Assembly: GCA_947469885.1 (NCBI GenBank)
Contig: CANIQT010000002.1
Location: 124,001 to 188,000, forward strand
DNA from: Bacteroidota bacterium
Lineage (GTDB): Bacteria > Bacteroidota > Bacteroidia > 2-12-FULL-35-15
DNA length: 64,000 nucleotides
Direction of reading: 5' to 3'
The notes under the pieces are model-generated. The model saw only the letters and a program-made list of their open reading frames with translations. It did not search any database and had not been told where the DNA came from. This document shows, piece after piece, positions 43,801 through 51,248 of this stretch (within the stretch, counting starts at the first letter, position 1; the number at the start of each line of letters is the position of its first letter). Position numbers and translations under genes: made by a program.

Positions 43801-44197
43801 TACTTTCGTTATCAATGTAATAATCACTGTTTTTATAAAGTTCGATGATGGATGAAAAACCATACGACAAATCTTCGTACACTTTATCAGCCGACAAATT
43901 AAATATCTCTGCCATTGAATTGGACAGATTATGCAAGGGCTTGTCTTCCGGTTTAATGATAGAAAATTTCCAGGCATTATAGGTTGCTTTGATAAAACCT
44001 GCTTTAATATTAGGAATAACACCAGCATATACAATGGAAGATTTGCCATCACCGGAAGCACCGGTAATCATTACAAACCGTTTCTGCTCGATTTGTTTTA
44101 TTATTTCATCAATGTTGGTATCTCTCCCTTTGAAAAAGATTGCTTCTTTTTCATCAAATGGTCTTAAACCCGGATATGGACAGAGAAGGGTTTCCAT
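40814..44197 (-). CDS. nSTAND1-type NTPase with membrane helix, coiled coil and propeller-like C-terminus
   Basis: A 1127-residue signal-transducing ATPase. CPYPGLRPFDEKEAIFFKGR at 6-25 is the usual opening of nSTAND1 proteins. Walker A is GASGDGKSS at 46-54, and Walker B with following acids is LFILVDQFEEFF. A helical arm extends to about 550, a membrane helix lies near 560-582 (LAASFAVMLVLSGLTIWAF), a long coiled coil covers about 585-700, and the C-terminal ~400 residues have repeated short beta strands like WD40 or other propeller blades. STAND proteins oligomerise after ligand sensing, and many act in defence. It sits between a TIR/DUF4062-like gene and a coupled outer-membrane barrel. 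Confidence 0.85.
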   Translation of the reverse strand: METLLCPYPGLRPFDEKEAIFFKGRDTNIDEIIKQIEQKRFVMITGASGDGKSSIVYAGVIPNIKAGFIKATYNAWKFSIIKPEDKPLHNLSNSMAEIFNLSADKVYEDLSYGFSSIIELYKNSDYYIDNESKDWQNLSLEGKKARRAKAANLFILVDQFEEFFTNTENFYNGEPTAESEIAINLLTETVRVANEQKLPIYIVFTMRADFIGNSSAFRGLPELVGFSHFFIPRLKREDMEKIILEPALLNGDSISEQLVNYMTSAAADGADQLPIIQHALNRIWNIARENNEEMDLIHLAMAGGIDPLELSENNRIQFNQFFDKLPSYKKEHYQHPSLQNVINAHADELFADSVNVMMEKNKGDFDLETIQLALKRSFQTLTKIDEGRSVRHRTSVKDLIGNINIPSIGINEINILLRKYREQGNTLINPFFSKVENLNNDSVIDITHEALIRNWKKLHQWVEEDEQHLNDYVDFNKQLLRWQENNMSSRFLLSLGPLEQFESWFKNSFINEYWLVKYDESIDSTEDKFIKAKTKIASSVSYLKQSREEIKNIESRKKRFNRILLAASFAVMLVLSGLTIWAFNQKNYATQQTQLAEQKRKEVEKSKLQAIKLKVEAEKEKAKAKENETKAYVYQQQSFIVAKSLAEQLGVSAQAKALAEKNSAYANEQYARANTEMTNAMNQMKIADEQKEKAMTSEARTKTLSFKALSQQMAYMAANPQGAKDTLSALFALHAWDLHKEVNGEVLDNVIYNGFVEANYYLNGRDYYNFNSSSYDDQLVITEASDNALFSLGNVGELYEWDKLTKKGTMNRNQPNPSVIKNNALIKTIAFSTKNLGNEKLKELTTPNFENVFIDEKSKTLFTENKTNSVSAYSIKNGKVVLIMQFDNFGGMMWGAMPLYNGEKFLIVSKSGIVYIYNSKDKTPEKTFELKEQVLSFAALNTNTCLIGTVKGNIYQFASDGEKTEIYFGGKKELLPYSIATDKSGNAFFAGFSNGVIAKFTKNENKFKGTSVYYFVSKTIIKKLFYDEENSILATASSDNKLGILNFKNEIVYNVSILFRSQIKSIYVDNNGDVFTALADHTFRQFHSDCNKTYKELCGQVKRDLTTEEWIHNFGYDIEYKPLNCKK

Positions 44198-44217
44198 TTT
44201 TTAGAGAAGTTTTTTTT

Positions 44218-44356
44218 TGTTACACAGAGTTGCACAGAGAAGACACAGAGAACCACAGAGGTTTATATTTAATTTTGTAATGTTAAAACAGTTATTGAAT
44301 TTCATTTTATATTTTTTCTCTGTGTAGCTCTGTGTCTTCTCCTTTTAACTCTGTTT
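44218..44356. repeat. ACACAGAG-type inverted repeat
   Basis: Several ACACAGAG/CACAGAG units (44222-44261) face CTCTGTGTAGCTCTGTGTCT (44318-44337 and on to 44356) across about 55 AT-rich bases. It lies between the TIR/DUF4062-like gene and the nSTAND1 gene and could fold into a long imperfect stem. Confidence 0.8.
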
Positions 44357-44365
44357 CATAAGAAT

Positions 44366-45211
44366 TTACTCTACTCCTAATTTTTCATAAAACATTTTTA
44401 TTTCCAACCCAGCCAATGTATCTTCAGTAAACAACTTATAAATATTAGGAACTTCCAGAGAGACTTGTTTTGGTGAGGTAATTTCCTTATCAAATATAAC
44501 TAGAATTGGTATTTGAGAAGAAACTCCACCAATTAATTTCCAAACCTGCTGCGAAAAGTTAACCGCCCACTCTGTTGAGTTTTTTGAAAACACTACACAT
44601 AAACTTGAATTGAGAATGCTTTCGGAACAGATGCTTGCATAATTTTCCTGTTTAGAAAAATCAATATAGATTGGGTTTATCTTTAATATATCATTTATGA
44701 GCAGTTGTGTTTCTTGCGACTTTACCTTATCGTTTTCGTTGCTTATAAAAGTGATATCGTAACGTTTGGTAGTTGGTTTCTCTTCTTTTTTTAGTTTCAT
44801 TCTTCGCAAATCGTCCACCAGTTTTATTAATGAAGAATAAGAAATGAAATGCTGGTTGCTAACCAGTTTTTTTAATGCTTCTATAATTTTATAATCGCCT
44901 TTCCGTTTGAGAACTTCCAACAAATCGCGGGAACACCAAACAATGACAGGCTTTTTGGAAATAGCATCATGAAAGGTATTTAAAGATTCGATTTCATTAA
45001 AAACATTTTTATTGGTTTTATCTAATGTATCGGAAGTAATAACCGAAAGAATTATGTCGGCTTGCTGAATTAAATTCGAAGTGGTGTCAGGAGAAAAGTT
45101 ATCTTCGGGATTAATAACTTTCATTCCTGCCCGGTTAATAATCTTAACCATCCTACTTCGGAGTGTGGCGTTTGACTGAGGCAAGCGGGACAAATAAATG
45201 GTTCTCTGCAT
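44366..45211 (-). CDS. TIR/DUF4062-like protein
   Basis: This 281-residue cytosolic protein starts at the ATG at 45211; an in-frame TTG lies four codons earlier. It appears to hold two alpha/beta units. The first (1-110) has TIYLSRLPQSNATLRSRM, QQADIILSVITS and KPVIVWCSRDLLE; the second (about 150-281) has RYDITFISNENDKVKS, SSLCVVFSKNSTEWAVNF and IPILVIFDKE. Alternation of this kind fits TIR, SEFIR or DUF4062 domains, which act as adaptors or NAD-cleaving effectors. I cannot identify a catalytic Glu with confidence. It precedes the nSTAND1 gene, suggesting a sensing partner. Confidence 0.55.
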   Translation of the reverse strand: MQRTIYLSRLPQSNATLRSRMVKIINRAGMKVINPEDNFSPDTTSNLIQQADIILSVITSDTLDKTNKNVFNEIESLNTFHDAISKKPVIVWCSRDLLEVLKRKGDYKIIEALKKLVSNQHFISYSSLIKLVDDLRRMKLKKEEKPTTKRYDITFISNENDKVKSQETQLLINDILKINPIYIDFSKQENYASICSESILNSSLCVVFSKNSTEWAVNFSQQVWKLIGGVSSQIPILVIFDKEITSPKQVSLEVPNIYKLFTEDTLAGLEIKMFYEKLGVE

Positions 45212-45243
45212 TTGGAGATTCAAACATTAATAAGAATGTTGCA

Positions 45244-45251
45244 CAAATATA
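45244..45251 (-). promoter_or_regulatory. -7 promoter element for the TIR/DUF4062-like gene
   Basis: TATATTTG on the minus strand lies 32 bases before the ATG at 45211. No -33 box is apparent. Confidence 0.5.
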
Positions 45252-45303
45252 GTTTTTAAATTTAAAAAGGGAAATAATACAAATTAGGAATTTAAAGATT
45301 TAG

Positions 45304-45326
45304 TCCTTCGACAAGCTCAGGATGAC
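45304..45326. repeat. CCTTCGACA-type dispersed repeat, copy 2
   Basis: CCTTCGACAAGCTCAGGATG matches the copy at 11229. It sits next to the -33 box of the VOC gene. Confidence 0.65.
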
Positions 45327-45328
45327 AG

Positions 45329-45358
45329 TTGGAAATCAAATATTAGTTATTATATTTG
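45329..45358 (+). promoter_or_regulatory. Bacteroidota promoter for the VOC gene
   Basis: TTG (45329-45331), a 19-base spacer and TATATTTG (45351-45358) match the consensus. The leader to the GTG start is 23 bases. Confidence 0.72.
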
Positions 45359-45381
45359 TTTCCGAAATAAAAAACTAAAAA

Positions 45382-45780
45382 GTGGCTAAATTATTTAATG
45401 AACATGTAGGAGGTGCTTTTATTTATTCGGAAAAGCCAAAGAAGCTGGCTGATTGGTATAAAAAGCATCTTGGCATAGAATACAAGATGGTGGAAGCGGG
45501 AGGAGCCAGTTTTGCATCGTTTTATTATGGCGAAAAAGGTGATGGGAAAAAACCGAATTTTGCATGGTCAATCATAAAAAGTAAATACCGAACAAGAACA
45601 GAAGACGAATTGTATATGGTGAATTACCGCGTAAACGATTTGGGGAAATTAGTGGAACAACTCACTAAATCGAAGGTAAAAGTTACAGGTGTTGAAGATC
45701 ATAAGGAAGGAAAATTTGCCTGGATAAATGACCCCGAAGGCAACCGTATAGAACTTTGGGAAGATACTAATCAGAAATAA
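45382..45780 (+). CDS. VOC (glyoxalase/bleomycin-resistance) family protein
   Basis: A 132-residue protein starting with GTG at 45382. The paired beta-alpha-beta-beta-beta halves are visible: GGAFIYSEKPKKLADWYKKH and then NYRVNDLGKLVEQLTKSKVK, ending EGKFAWINDPEGNRIELWE, where the last Glu is the usual metal ligand. VOC proteins are metal-dependent lyases, dioxygenases or binding proteins; the substrate cannot be told here. It is a single gene with its own promoter. Confidence 0.87.
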   Translation: MAKLFNEHVGGAFIYSEKPKKLADWYKKHLGIEYKMVEAGGASFASFYYGEKGDGKKPNFAWSIIKSKYRTRTEDELYMVNYRVNDLGKLVEQLTKSKVKVTGVEDHKEGKFAWINDPEGNRIELWEDTNQK

Positions 45781-45782
45781 GC

Positions 45783-46418
45783 CTACTGCTTTTTTGGTAT
45801 TTTTGCTTTTATTATTTCAATAATTATGGGTAAAACAGAAATAAAAATAATACCCAACGCTACCATTTCGATATGTGTTTTTATCCATTCGAAATGCCCT
45901 AAGAAATAACCCGCAAAAGTTAAAGAGAATATCCACAACGCCCCGCCTAAAACATCAAACACGAAGAATCTTCGGTAATTCATCTCGGCAATACCCGCTA
46001 CAAATGGCGCAAAGGTGCGAACTATGGGAACAAACCGCGCCATGATGATGGTTTTGGTTCCATATTTTTCGTAAAACGAATGGGTTTTATCAATGTTTTT
46101 TTGTTTCACTAATACTCTTCCCTTTATTTTTAAGTGAACTATTTTTAATCCTATTTTTCGACCAATCCAGTAATTTACATTATCGCCCAAAATAGCGGCT
46201 ACAAACAAGATCGAAACCAGATAAGCCATGTTGAGATAACCTAACCTAGCAAACAACCCAGCTGTGAACAGTAAAGAATCACCTGGAAGGAACGGCATGA
46301 TAACCCATCCTGTTTCAACAAAAATGACAAGAAACAAAATGAAATAAACCGTGGTTCCATAGGTTTGAAACAACCATTCGAAATCGAGATGAAGAATGTG
46401 ACGGAATAGTTCGAGCAT
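45783..46418 (-). CDS. DedA/VTT family membrane protein
   Basis: A 211-residue integral membrane protein with about five helices. Family landmarks are FVETGWVIMPFLPGDSLLF (the E...PGD motif), LGDNVNYWIGRKIG and FYEKYGTKTIIMARFVPIVRTFAPFVAG, with its Arg-rich loop. DedA proteins include undecaprenyl-phosphate and phospholipid flippases. The role here is inferred from the family. It lies 49 bases downstream of the rhodanese gene. Confidence 0.92.
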   Translation of the reverse strand: MLELFRHILHLDFEWLFQTYGTTVYFILFLVIFVETGWVIMPFLPGDSLLFTAGLFARLGYLNMAYLVSILFVAAILGDNVNYWIGRKIGLKIVHLKIKGRVLVKQKNIDKTHSFYEKYGTKTIIMARFVPIVRTFAPFVAGIAEMNYRRFFVFDVLGGALWIFSLTFAGYFLGHFEWIKTHIEMVALGIIFISVLPIIIEIIKAKIPKKQ

Positions 46419-46467
46419 AAAAGAAATGGTGCTTTAGAGATTTGGAGAAATAGAGAATTACTTCTTA

Positions 46468-46782
46468 TTAATATTTAGTTAAGGAGTTATCAATTTCGTT
46501 TGCCCAAGCAAGGATTCCACCTTTTAGATTATATACATTGGTAAATCCTTGTGCTTCTAAAGCATTGCAAATAGCACCCGAACGGCTACCTCCTTTGCAA
46601 TGAATGACCACTTGTTTTGTTTTCGAAATTTTGTCGAGATTATCCATTACTTCTCCCATCGGAATTAACTCCCCTCCTATTTCGCAAATTTCGAATTCGT
46701 GTTGTTCACGTACATCAATTAACTGAAAATCAGCTTTCGAATCTTTTAGTTGTTTTAGTTCTGTTACAGTTATTTCTTTCAT
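46468..46782 (-). CDS. Rhodanese-like domain protein
   Basis: This 104-residue single-domain sulfurtransferase has FQLIDVREQHEFEICEI (CH2A-type motif) and the active-site loop VIHCKGGSRSGA with a catalytic Cys near residue 68. It has no signal peptide, so it is cytosolic. It may transfer sulfane sulfur or bind sulfur carriers. Its neighbours give no clear pathway. Confidence 0.92.
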   Translation of the reverse strand: MKEITVTELKQLKDSKADFQLIDVREQHEFEICEIGGELIPMGEVMDNLDKISKTKQVVIHCKGGSRSGAICNALEAQGFTNVYNLKGGILAWANEIDNSLTKY

Positions 46783-46852
46783 GTGATAATATCTTAATGT
46801 TACTTATACACCTTTCTGGGTTCTAAACCAAGACAGGGTTCTCAACTATAAA

Positions 46853-47641
46853 CTACTCTGTTTTAATTTTCTGTTTTAATTCGGAAGGCAAATAGCTAAA
46901 AAAGGTATCTCCCCTTAAACCAAGTCGTAATGTTTCTAATGGTATTACATCATCAAATCCAATGTTCCCTAAATTCACATTAGGTCCAAGTAATTTAATA
47001 AACCAAACTTGTTGGGCTTTTTGAGGAGCTTCCCACAAGATATCTTCTGATTTTACTTTTGCAAGAATTTTGTTTATCAATATAGTATGTGCATTTCCGT
47101 TTGCTCTGTATATCCCGACATTACCGCTTTCTCTTGCTTCGGCTATCACTTTCCAAGAGCCTGCATTTAATTCTGCATTCATCATCGAAACCCATTTAGC
47201 CGGGTGAATAATCATGCCTGCTTCTTTGGAGCCTACTTCGGAAAATACAGTGCGGTTTTTTGAAAGTGTATTGATGTATTCCAGTTTTTTATCGTGGGGC
47301 ATGTCAATAGAGCCATCGGACACTTCGGCACAATCGAGTTTTAATTTATCAAGCAATTTAATATAATCATCAAACATATTGCGGACAATAAATGCCTCAA
47401 ACAATGTGCCCCCAAGATATACCTTCATTCCGGCTTCTTTGTAAAGTTTTATTTTTTGTTTAATGTTATTGGTAAGGTAGGATGTACCAAAACCTAATTT
47501 TACCACGTCAGTCAATTCGGCATTTGCCGACAAAAAATCTTCCACCTGCCGAATGCTAAGACCTTTATCCATCATCATGGTAATACCACTGTTTCGAGGT
47601 TTGGAAGGACGGTCGGGTAAATAAGGTAATGTAAAATTCAT
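46853..47641 (-). CDS. Phosphosulfolactate synthase (ComA)-like protein
   Basis: This 262-residue TIM-barrel protein resembles ComA, which adds sulfite to phosphoenolpyruvate. Features include SGITMMMDKGLSIRQVEDFL, VVKLGFGTSYLT, GMKVYLGGTLFEAF, CAEVSDGSIDMPH and FSEVGSKEAG. The family is best known in methanogen coenzyme M synthesis; in Bacteroidota its product is not firmly known and might feed sulfonate compounds. It lies 4 bases after the TPR gene and may be translated with it. No other coenzyme M gene is near. Confidence 0.82.
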   Translation of the reverse strand: MNFTLPYLPDRPSKPRNSGITMMMDKGLSIRQVEDFLSANAELTDVVKLGFGTSYLTNNIKQKIKLYKEAGMKVYLGGTLFEAFIVRNMFDDYIKLLDKLKLDCAEVSDGSIDMPHDKKLEYINTLSKNRTVFSEVGSKEAGMIIHPAKWVSMMNAELNAGSWKVIAEARESGNVGIYRANGNAHTILINKILAKVKSEDILWEAPQKAQQVWFIKLLGPNVNLGNIGFDDVIPLETLRLGLRGDTFFSYLPSELKQKIKTE

Positions 47642-47645
47642 AACT

Positions 47646-49055
47646 TTATTTTTTATATGATTCTATTAAATCAATAATGCTTGTATTTTGACGCAAGGTA
47701 GGAATATATTCAAACAACTCAACATGTTTTTCGTAATTGAGTTTGAGAGCCGACTGCAAAAAACTCAGTGCTTCCTGCTTTTGCCCAATACTCATGAGAC
47801 AGGCAGATATACGATAGTGCAATTCTGCATTTTGAGGGTGGTGTTTTATCCCTTCTGCAAGTATTTCCAACGAACCATTTTTGTTTTCTTGTTCAAACAG
47901 TAAATTGGCATAGTCGAGCCATATTTCCGAATTACCCGGATCTAATTCGCTTACTTTTTTAAATGATATTTCTGCCTCCTCATAAAACTTTAATTCTTCT
48001 TGTATCTCTCCGTAAATATACCAGAAATCAGAATTTTCCTTATCAGAGTCTATCGCTCTTTTTACGTAATGTAATGCCTCAATTTTCTTTTCCTGAGCAT
48101 CCAAACAAATGCCTATACCTAACAAGGCATCGCCCATTACAGGGTCGATACTTAATGCTTTATGATAGTAAGTTAGTGCTTTTTCAAAATCTTCTTTCTT
48201 TTCATAACATTCACCAATGTAGTAAAATGTAATGGAATCGGGCTCTTCGTGTTCGAGTGTTTCTTTATATACTTTTATTGCTTCGTCCAACTTGTTTAAT
48301 CCCACCAATGAATTTGCTTTATTAAAATAAGCAGACGAAAATTTTTCGTCAATTGCAATAGCATAGTCATAAGCCGCTATCGCCTTTTCCCAAAAAGTAA
48401 GCCGTGCATAAGCCACTCCAAGATTGAACCATGCTGTTGGGGTATATGGATATTTTTCGAGAAACTCTGTATAGTATTTTACTGCCTCTTCGTTCTGCCC
48501 ATTTATTTCATAACAAAAGGCAAGTTCGTAAATTCCCATTTCGCTGTCGGGGTTTATTTCCAATACCTTTTTTAGATAATAAATAGCATCATCAATTTTT
48601 CCGGAGCCTTGAAATTCAAATGCCATTGCCATATAAATTTCATCAATAGCATCCGATAGTTCAGCTGCTTTTTTATAATTTTCTATTGCTTGCTCGGTTA
48701 ATCCCATCTGACTGTAAATACCACCTTTGGTCATAAACAGCTCAGGGTTGTTTGGTTCAATACTTTCAACATACGACAATATTTCTAAAGCTTTTTGACT
48801 TTGGTTGGTAGCAGCAAGTGCTTGTGCTTTTCGCAAGTGAAAAATAGTATAAAACGGGAATTGGGCAATGGCAAAATCAATTGCGAGTATTGCGTTTTTC
48901 GAGTTATTTTTATCAAAATAATAATCAATTATATCCTCCATCTCCTCCGACTCAAAATAATAATTATTGTTTTGCCTAATCATTTCTTCAAACCGATTCA
49001 ACAATACTAATAGCCGCTTTGCCCCTCTATAATCACCTGAATCTTCATGTCCCAT
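47646..49055 (-). CDS. Tetratricopeptide repeat protein
   Basis: A 469-residue cytosolic protein with no signal peptide, made of about 11 TPR units of 34 residues from residue 60 onward. Typical units are PELFMTKGGIYSQMGLTEQA and PTAWFNLGVAYARLTFWEKA. TPR superhelices bind partner proteins. It is widely conserved in Bacteroidota but the partner is unknown. It is 63 bases downstream of the membrane protein gene on the same strand, so read-through from the lytic cluster is possible; its conservation argues for an independent role. Confidence 0.88.
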   Translation of the reverse strand: MGHEDSGDYRGAKRLLVLLNRFEEMIRQNNNYYFESEEMEDIIDYYFDKNNSKNAILAIDFAIAQFPFYTIFHLRKAQALAATNQSQKALEILSYVESIEPNNPELFMTKGGIYSQMGLTEQAIENYKKAAELSDAIDEIYMAMAFEFQGSGKIDDAIYYLKKVLEINPDSEMGIYELAFCYEINGQNEEAVKYYTEFLEKYPYTPTAWFNLGVAYARLTFWEKAIAAYDYAIAIDEKFSSAYFNKANSLVGLNKLDEAIKVYKETLEHEEPDSITFYYIGECYEKKEDFEKALTYYHKALSIDPVMGDALLGIGICLDAQEKKIEALHYVKRAIDSDKENSDFWYIYGEIQEELKFYEEAEISFKKVSELDPGNSEIWLDYANLLFEQENKNGSLEILAEGIKHHPQNAELHYRISACLMSIGQKQEALSFLQSALKLNYEKHVELFEYIPTLRQNTSIIDLIESYKK

Positions 49056-49118
49056 TTCCTGTTTTTTTAAAAATAAACGCGAAAGTAATAAAAAAATAAA
49101 CTACATGAACCTAATTCA

Positions 49119-50180
49119 TTATTTAGCCGCTAACTTCTTCTCTTTCTTGTCATCAGTATCTGTTTTTCCGCTTCCCCTTACTTTCATTAGTTTGCTTAGC
49201 AAATCGAACCAAAAAGGCGCACCCAAAGAAATAGCCAATGCTGATATTATCCAGCCTGGTATAGACCAATAATGGAAATTTTCAGAAATGCAAATTTTAT
49301 TTCCGTGTTTTTTACATTGGCATTCCCAACCCAAACCCAACATTTCGTTTGAAGTTTTAATTTCATTTTGAACCATGGAATTAGCAGAATCGATTAACAT
49401 GTTGGATTGGACTACTACATATTTAGAAATAGAATCAAGTTGAGTTTCGCTCAAGTTTTTTTGCAAAGAATCAGCAAGGTGTGACCTGTCATTAGTTGCC
49501 ATTTGATTGCCCAGTTCCTTATGAGTTTGCATATATAATGAAGCGTTTTCAGCTAATGCTTTGGAGAGTTTAGGGTCGCGAGACAATTTTTTGGCAATAG
49601 ATATGGAATCGAGATTAAACAATACAGCCATTGACATGCCAATACAAAACAAAATAAGTTGTATTCTTTTTTTATACCATCCGCTCACCCGTTGCATATT
49701 ATCATCAAACCAATGTTCAAGCAGGGCTTTGAATATATCAACATTACCTTCGGCATCTGCCCACAACGATTTGAGGTAACTTAATGTTTCTTTATTTATT
49801 CCTACTGCGCCCCACAGGGTTTTATTTTCATCAAACGATTGTTGAATTTTAGTTGCAAAGTCTTCACCCGGTTTTACATCTTTACCCCTCAATAAATCAA
49901 TAACCACTTTCGAAAAATTTTTAGCTGACAGATAAGAAGGTTTGCTGAACAATTTATTTTCTCCTAAATATTTTATAAGCGGATGCTCGTAAAAGGTTTT
50001 GGAAAGCTCCTTTGATTCAGTTCCATCATCCAACATTCGGCTTATACCGTGTTTCAAAATTTTGGCACGCAAACCAAGATTGGTGGAAATAAGTTCCTGA
50101 ATTATGTTTGCCAGCAGGCTGTACAAAAGGTAAATGAATACCAAACCAATTACTACATCTAAGGCTACAGAGTTGAACAT
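49119..50180 (-). CDS. Uncharacterised membrane protein, last gene of the lytic cluster
   Basis: This 353-residue protein has three or four membrane segments: residues 7-27, a pair near 172-190, and a C-terminal one (IPGWIISALAISLGAPFWF). The motif WFDDNMQRVSGWYKKRIQ near 153-170 belongs to a widespread but undescribed bacterial membrane family that I recall beside other STAND-like or effector genes. The region 200-300 is likely extracytoplasmic and contains a short Cys pair (WECQCKKHGNKICIS). It starts 16 bases after the patatin stop. It may position or anchor the phospholipase. Confidence 0.72.
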   Translation of the reverse strand: MFNSVALDVVIGLVFIYLLYSLLANIIQELISTNLGLRAKILKHGISRMLDDGTESKELSKTFYEHPLIKYLGENKLFSKPSYLSAKNFSKVVIDLLRGKDVKPGEDFATKIQQSFDENKTLWGAVGINKETLSYLKSLWADAEGNVDIFKALLEHWFDDNMQRVSGWYKKRIQLILFCIGMSMAVLFNLDSISIAKKLSRDPKLSKALAENASLYMQTHKELGNQMATNDRSHLADSLQKNLSETQLDSISKYVVVQSNMLIDSANSMVQNEIKTSNEMLGLGWECQCKKHGNKICISENFHYWSIPGWIISALAISLGAPFWFDLLSKLMKVRGSGKTDTDDKKEKKLAAK

Positions 50181-50196
50181 ACGTTATGTTTTTAAT

Positions 50197-50874
50197 TTAT
50201 TTCATTTTATTCAGCAACGCTGTTAATGCACTTATTTTTTCAGGGTTATTAATCACCTGTTCGTTGGTTGCTTTAATTAAATACTGAGTTGTTTCGGTAC
50301 TAGAGTTACTCATGTCCGAATGTTTTTCACTGTCAATGGTCATACTTAGTCTTAAATAATTTCCGGGCTCCATCATTTCTATCATTGCACAGTCGGTGGT
50401 GCGGTTTACACCCCTCATCATAATGTCACTGATGTTTTGTGCCCAGAACAATTCTCCTTTATGTTCAGAATCTGCTACAGAAATTTGTTTTGTGAAACTA
50501 CCAGTACCTAAAGAAAGTACAAAAATATTGTTGTAATCAATATCTGAATTTTCGGGCAAATCAGGAAGATAATAATTATGGAACTTTGAGAACTCTGATA
50601 ATGCTGCTAAAGAAGGGTTGTTTACAAACACACCACCATCAATACAATTGCGGTGAGGATTTTCGGTGGCATCGCCCGGATAATCAAATTCGTAAGAAGG
50701 AAGATAAGTGGGACCAGCAGAAGTGGCGCGACAAATGTCGTACAGAAATGCATTTTGTGCAGCATTGGCTCGGGCAGCACGGGATTTGAAAAACAAGGGA
50801 GTGTTGTTAGTTAAATCGTAACTACATACCATGATGTTGTTCAGCACCTCTGTCATTTTATGATTGCCCAGCAT
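50197..50874 (-). CDS. Patatin-like phospholipase, C-terminal part (separated by a frameshift)
   Basis: This frame of 225 codons continues the patatin domain begun at 51220. It holds the catalytic Asp in NCIDGGVFVNNPSLAAL (DGG/A motif), the substrate region FKSRAARANAAQNAFLYDIC and FVLSLGTGSFTK. Its apparent start MLGNHKMTEVL aligns with the interior of patatins, just where the upstream frame ends after KVFRDAGQS. A shift of +1 near 50872-50884 would join the two into one ~335-residue phospholipase A. It could be a real mutation, a programmed shift or an assembly error. Confidence 0.78.
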   Translation of the reverse strand: MLGNHKMTEVLNNIMVCSYDLTNNTPLFFKSRAARANAAQNAFLYDICRATSAGPTYLPSYEFDYPGDATENPHRNCIDGGVFVNNPSLAALSEFSKFHNYYLPDLPENSDIDYNNIFVLSLGTGSFTKQISVADSEHKGELFWAQNISDIMMRGVNRTTDCAMIEMMEPGNYLRLSMTIDSEKHSDMSNSSTETTQYLIKATNEQVINNPEKISALTALLNKMK

Positions 50875-51220
50875 CTCTGAACACCTTTTCTATTCCATCC
50901 GTATCAAACTTAGGCGACAACATATCTTTGGCAACATGGATAGCAGTTGCCAAAGCTCCTCTTTCCGGAAATATCTCGTGACCTCTGTTGATGTAAACTT
51001 TCATAATATCGTCCAGAGTATATAACGGTTTGGTTGGGTCAGCGGGATTTCGCAATGCAATGGCACTCGTTATCAATCCACCTGTGGAAGTACCTTCAAT
51101 TAATTCGAACGACTCGGTGATGCGTTTGCCAGTAATGGCTTCTACTTTTTTTAACATGGTTAAAGGCACTACCCCTCTAAGTCCACCACCATCAATTCTA
51201 AGGATTCTGAATTTCCTCAT
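50858..51220 (-). CDS. Patatin-like phospholipase, N-terminal part
   Basis: A 120-residue frame with the glycine-rich oxyanion loop ILRIDGGGLRGVVPL at 6-20 and the nucleophile elbow EGTSTGGLITSAIAL, where Ser is the catalytic residue. It then breaks off after VFRDAGQS. The second half in another frame carries the catalytic Asp. Patatins cleave acyl chains from phospholipids; related CapV proteins are effectors in CBASS defence. There is no signal peptide, so the enzyme acts from the cytosolic face. It follows the sensor-ATPase stop by 28 bases. Confidence 0.82.
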   Translation of the reverse strand: MRKFRILRIDGGGLRGVVPLTMLKKVEAITGKRITESFELIEGTSTGGLITSAIALRNPADPTKPLYTLDDIMKVYINRGHEIFPERGALATAIHVAKDMLSPKFDTDGIEKVFRDAGQS

Positions 51221-51248
51221 GTTCTTTATTTTAACGATTATTTTTTAT

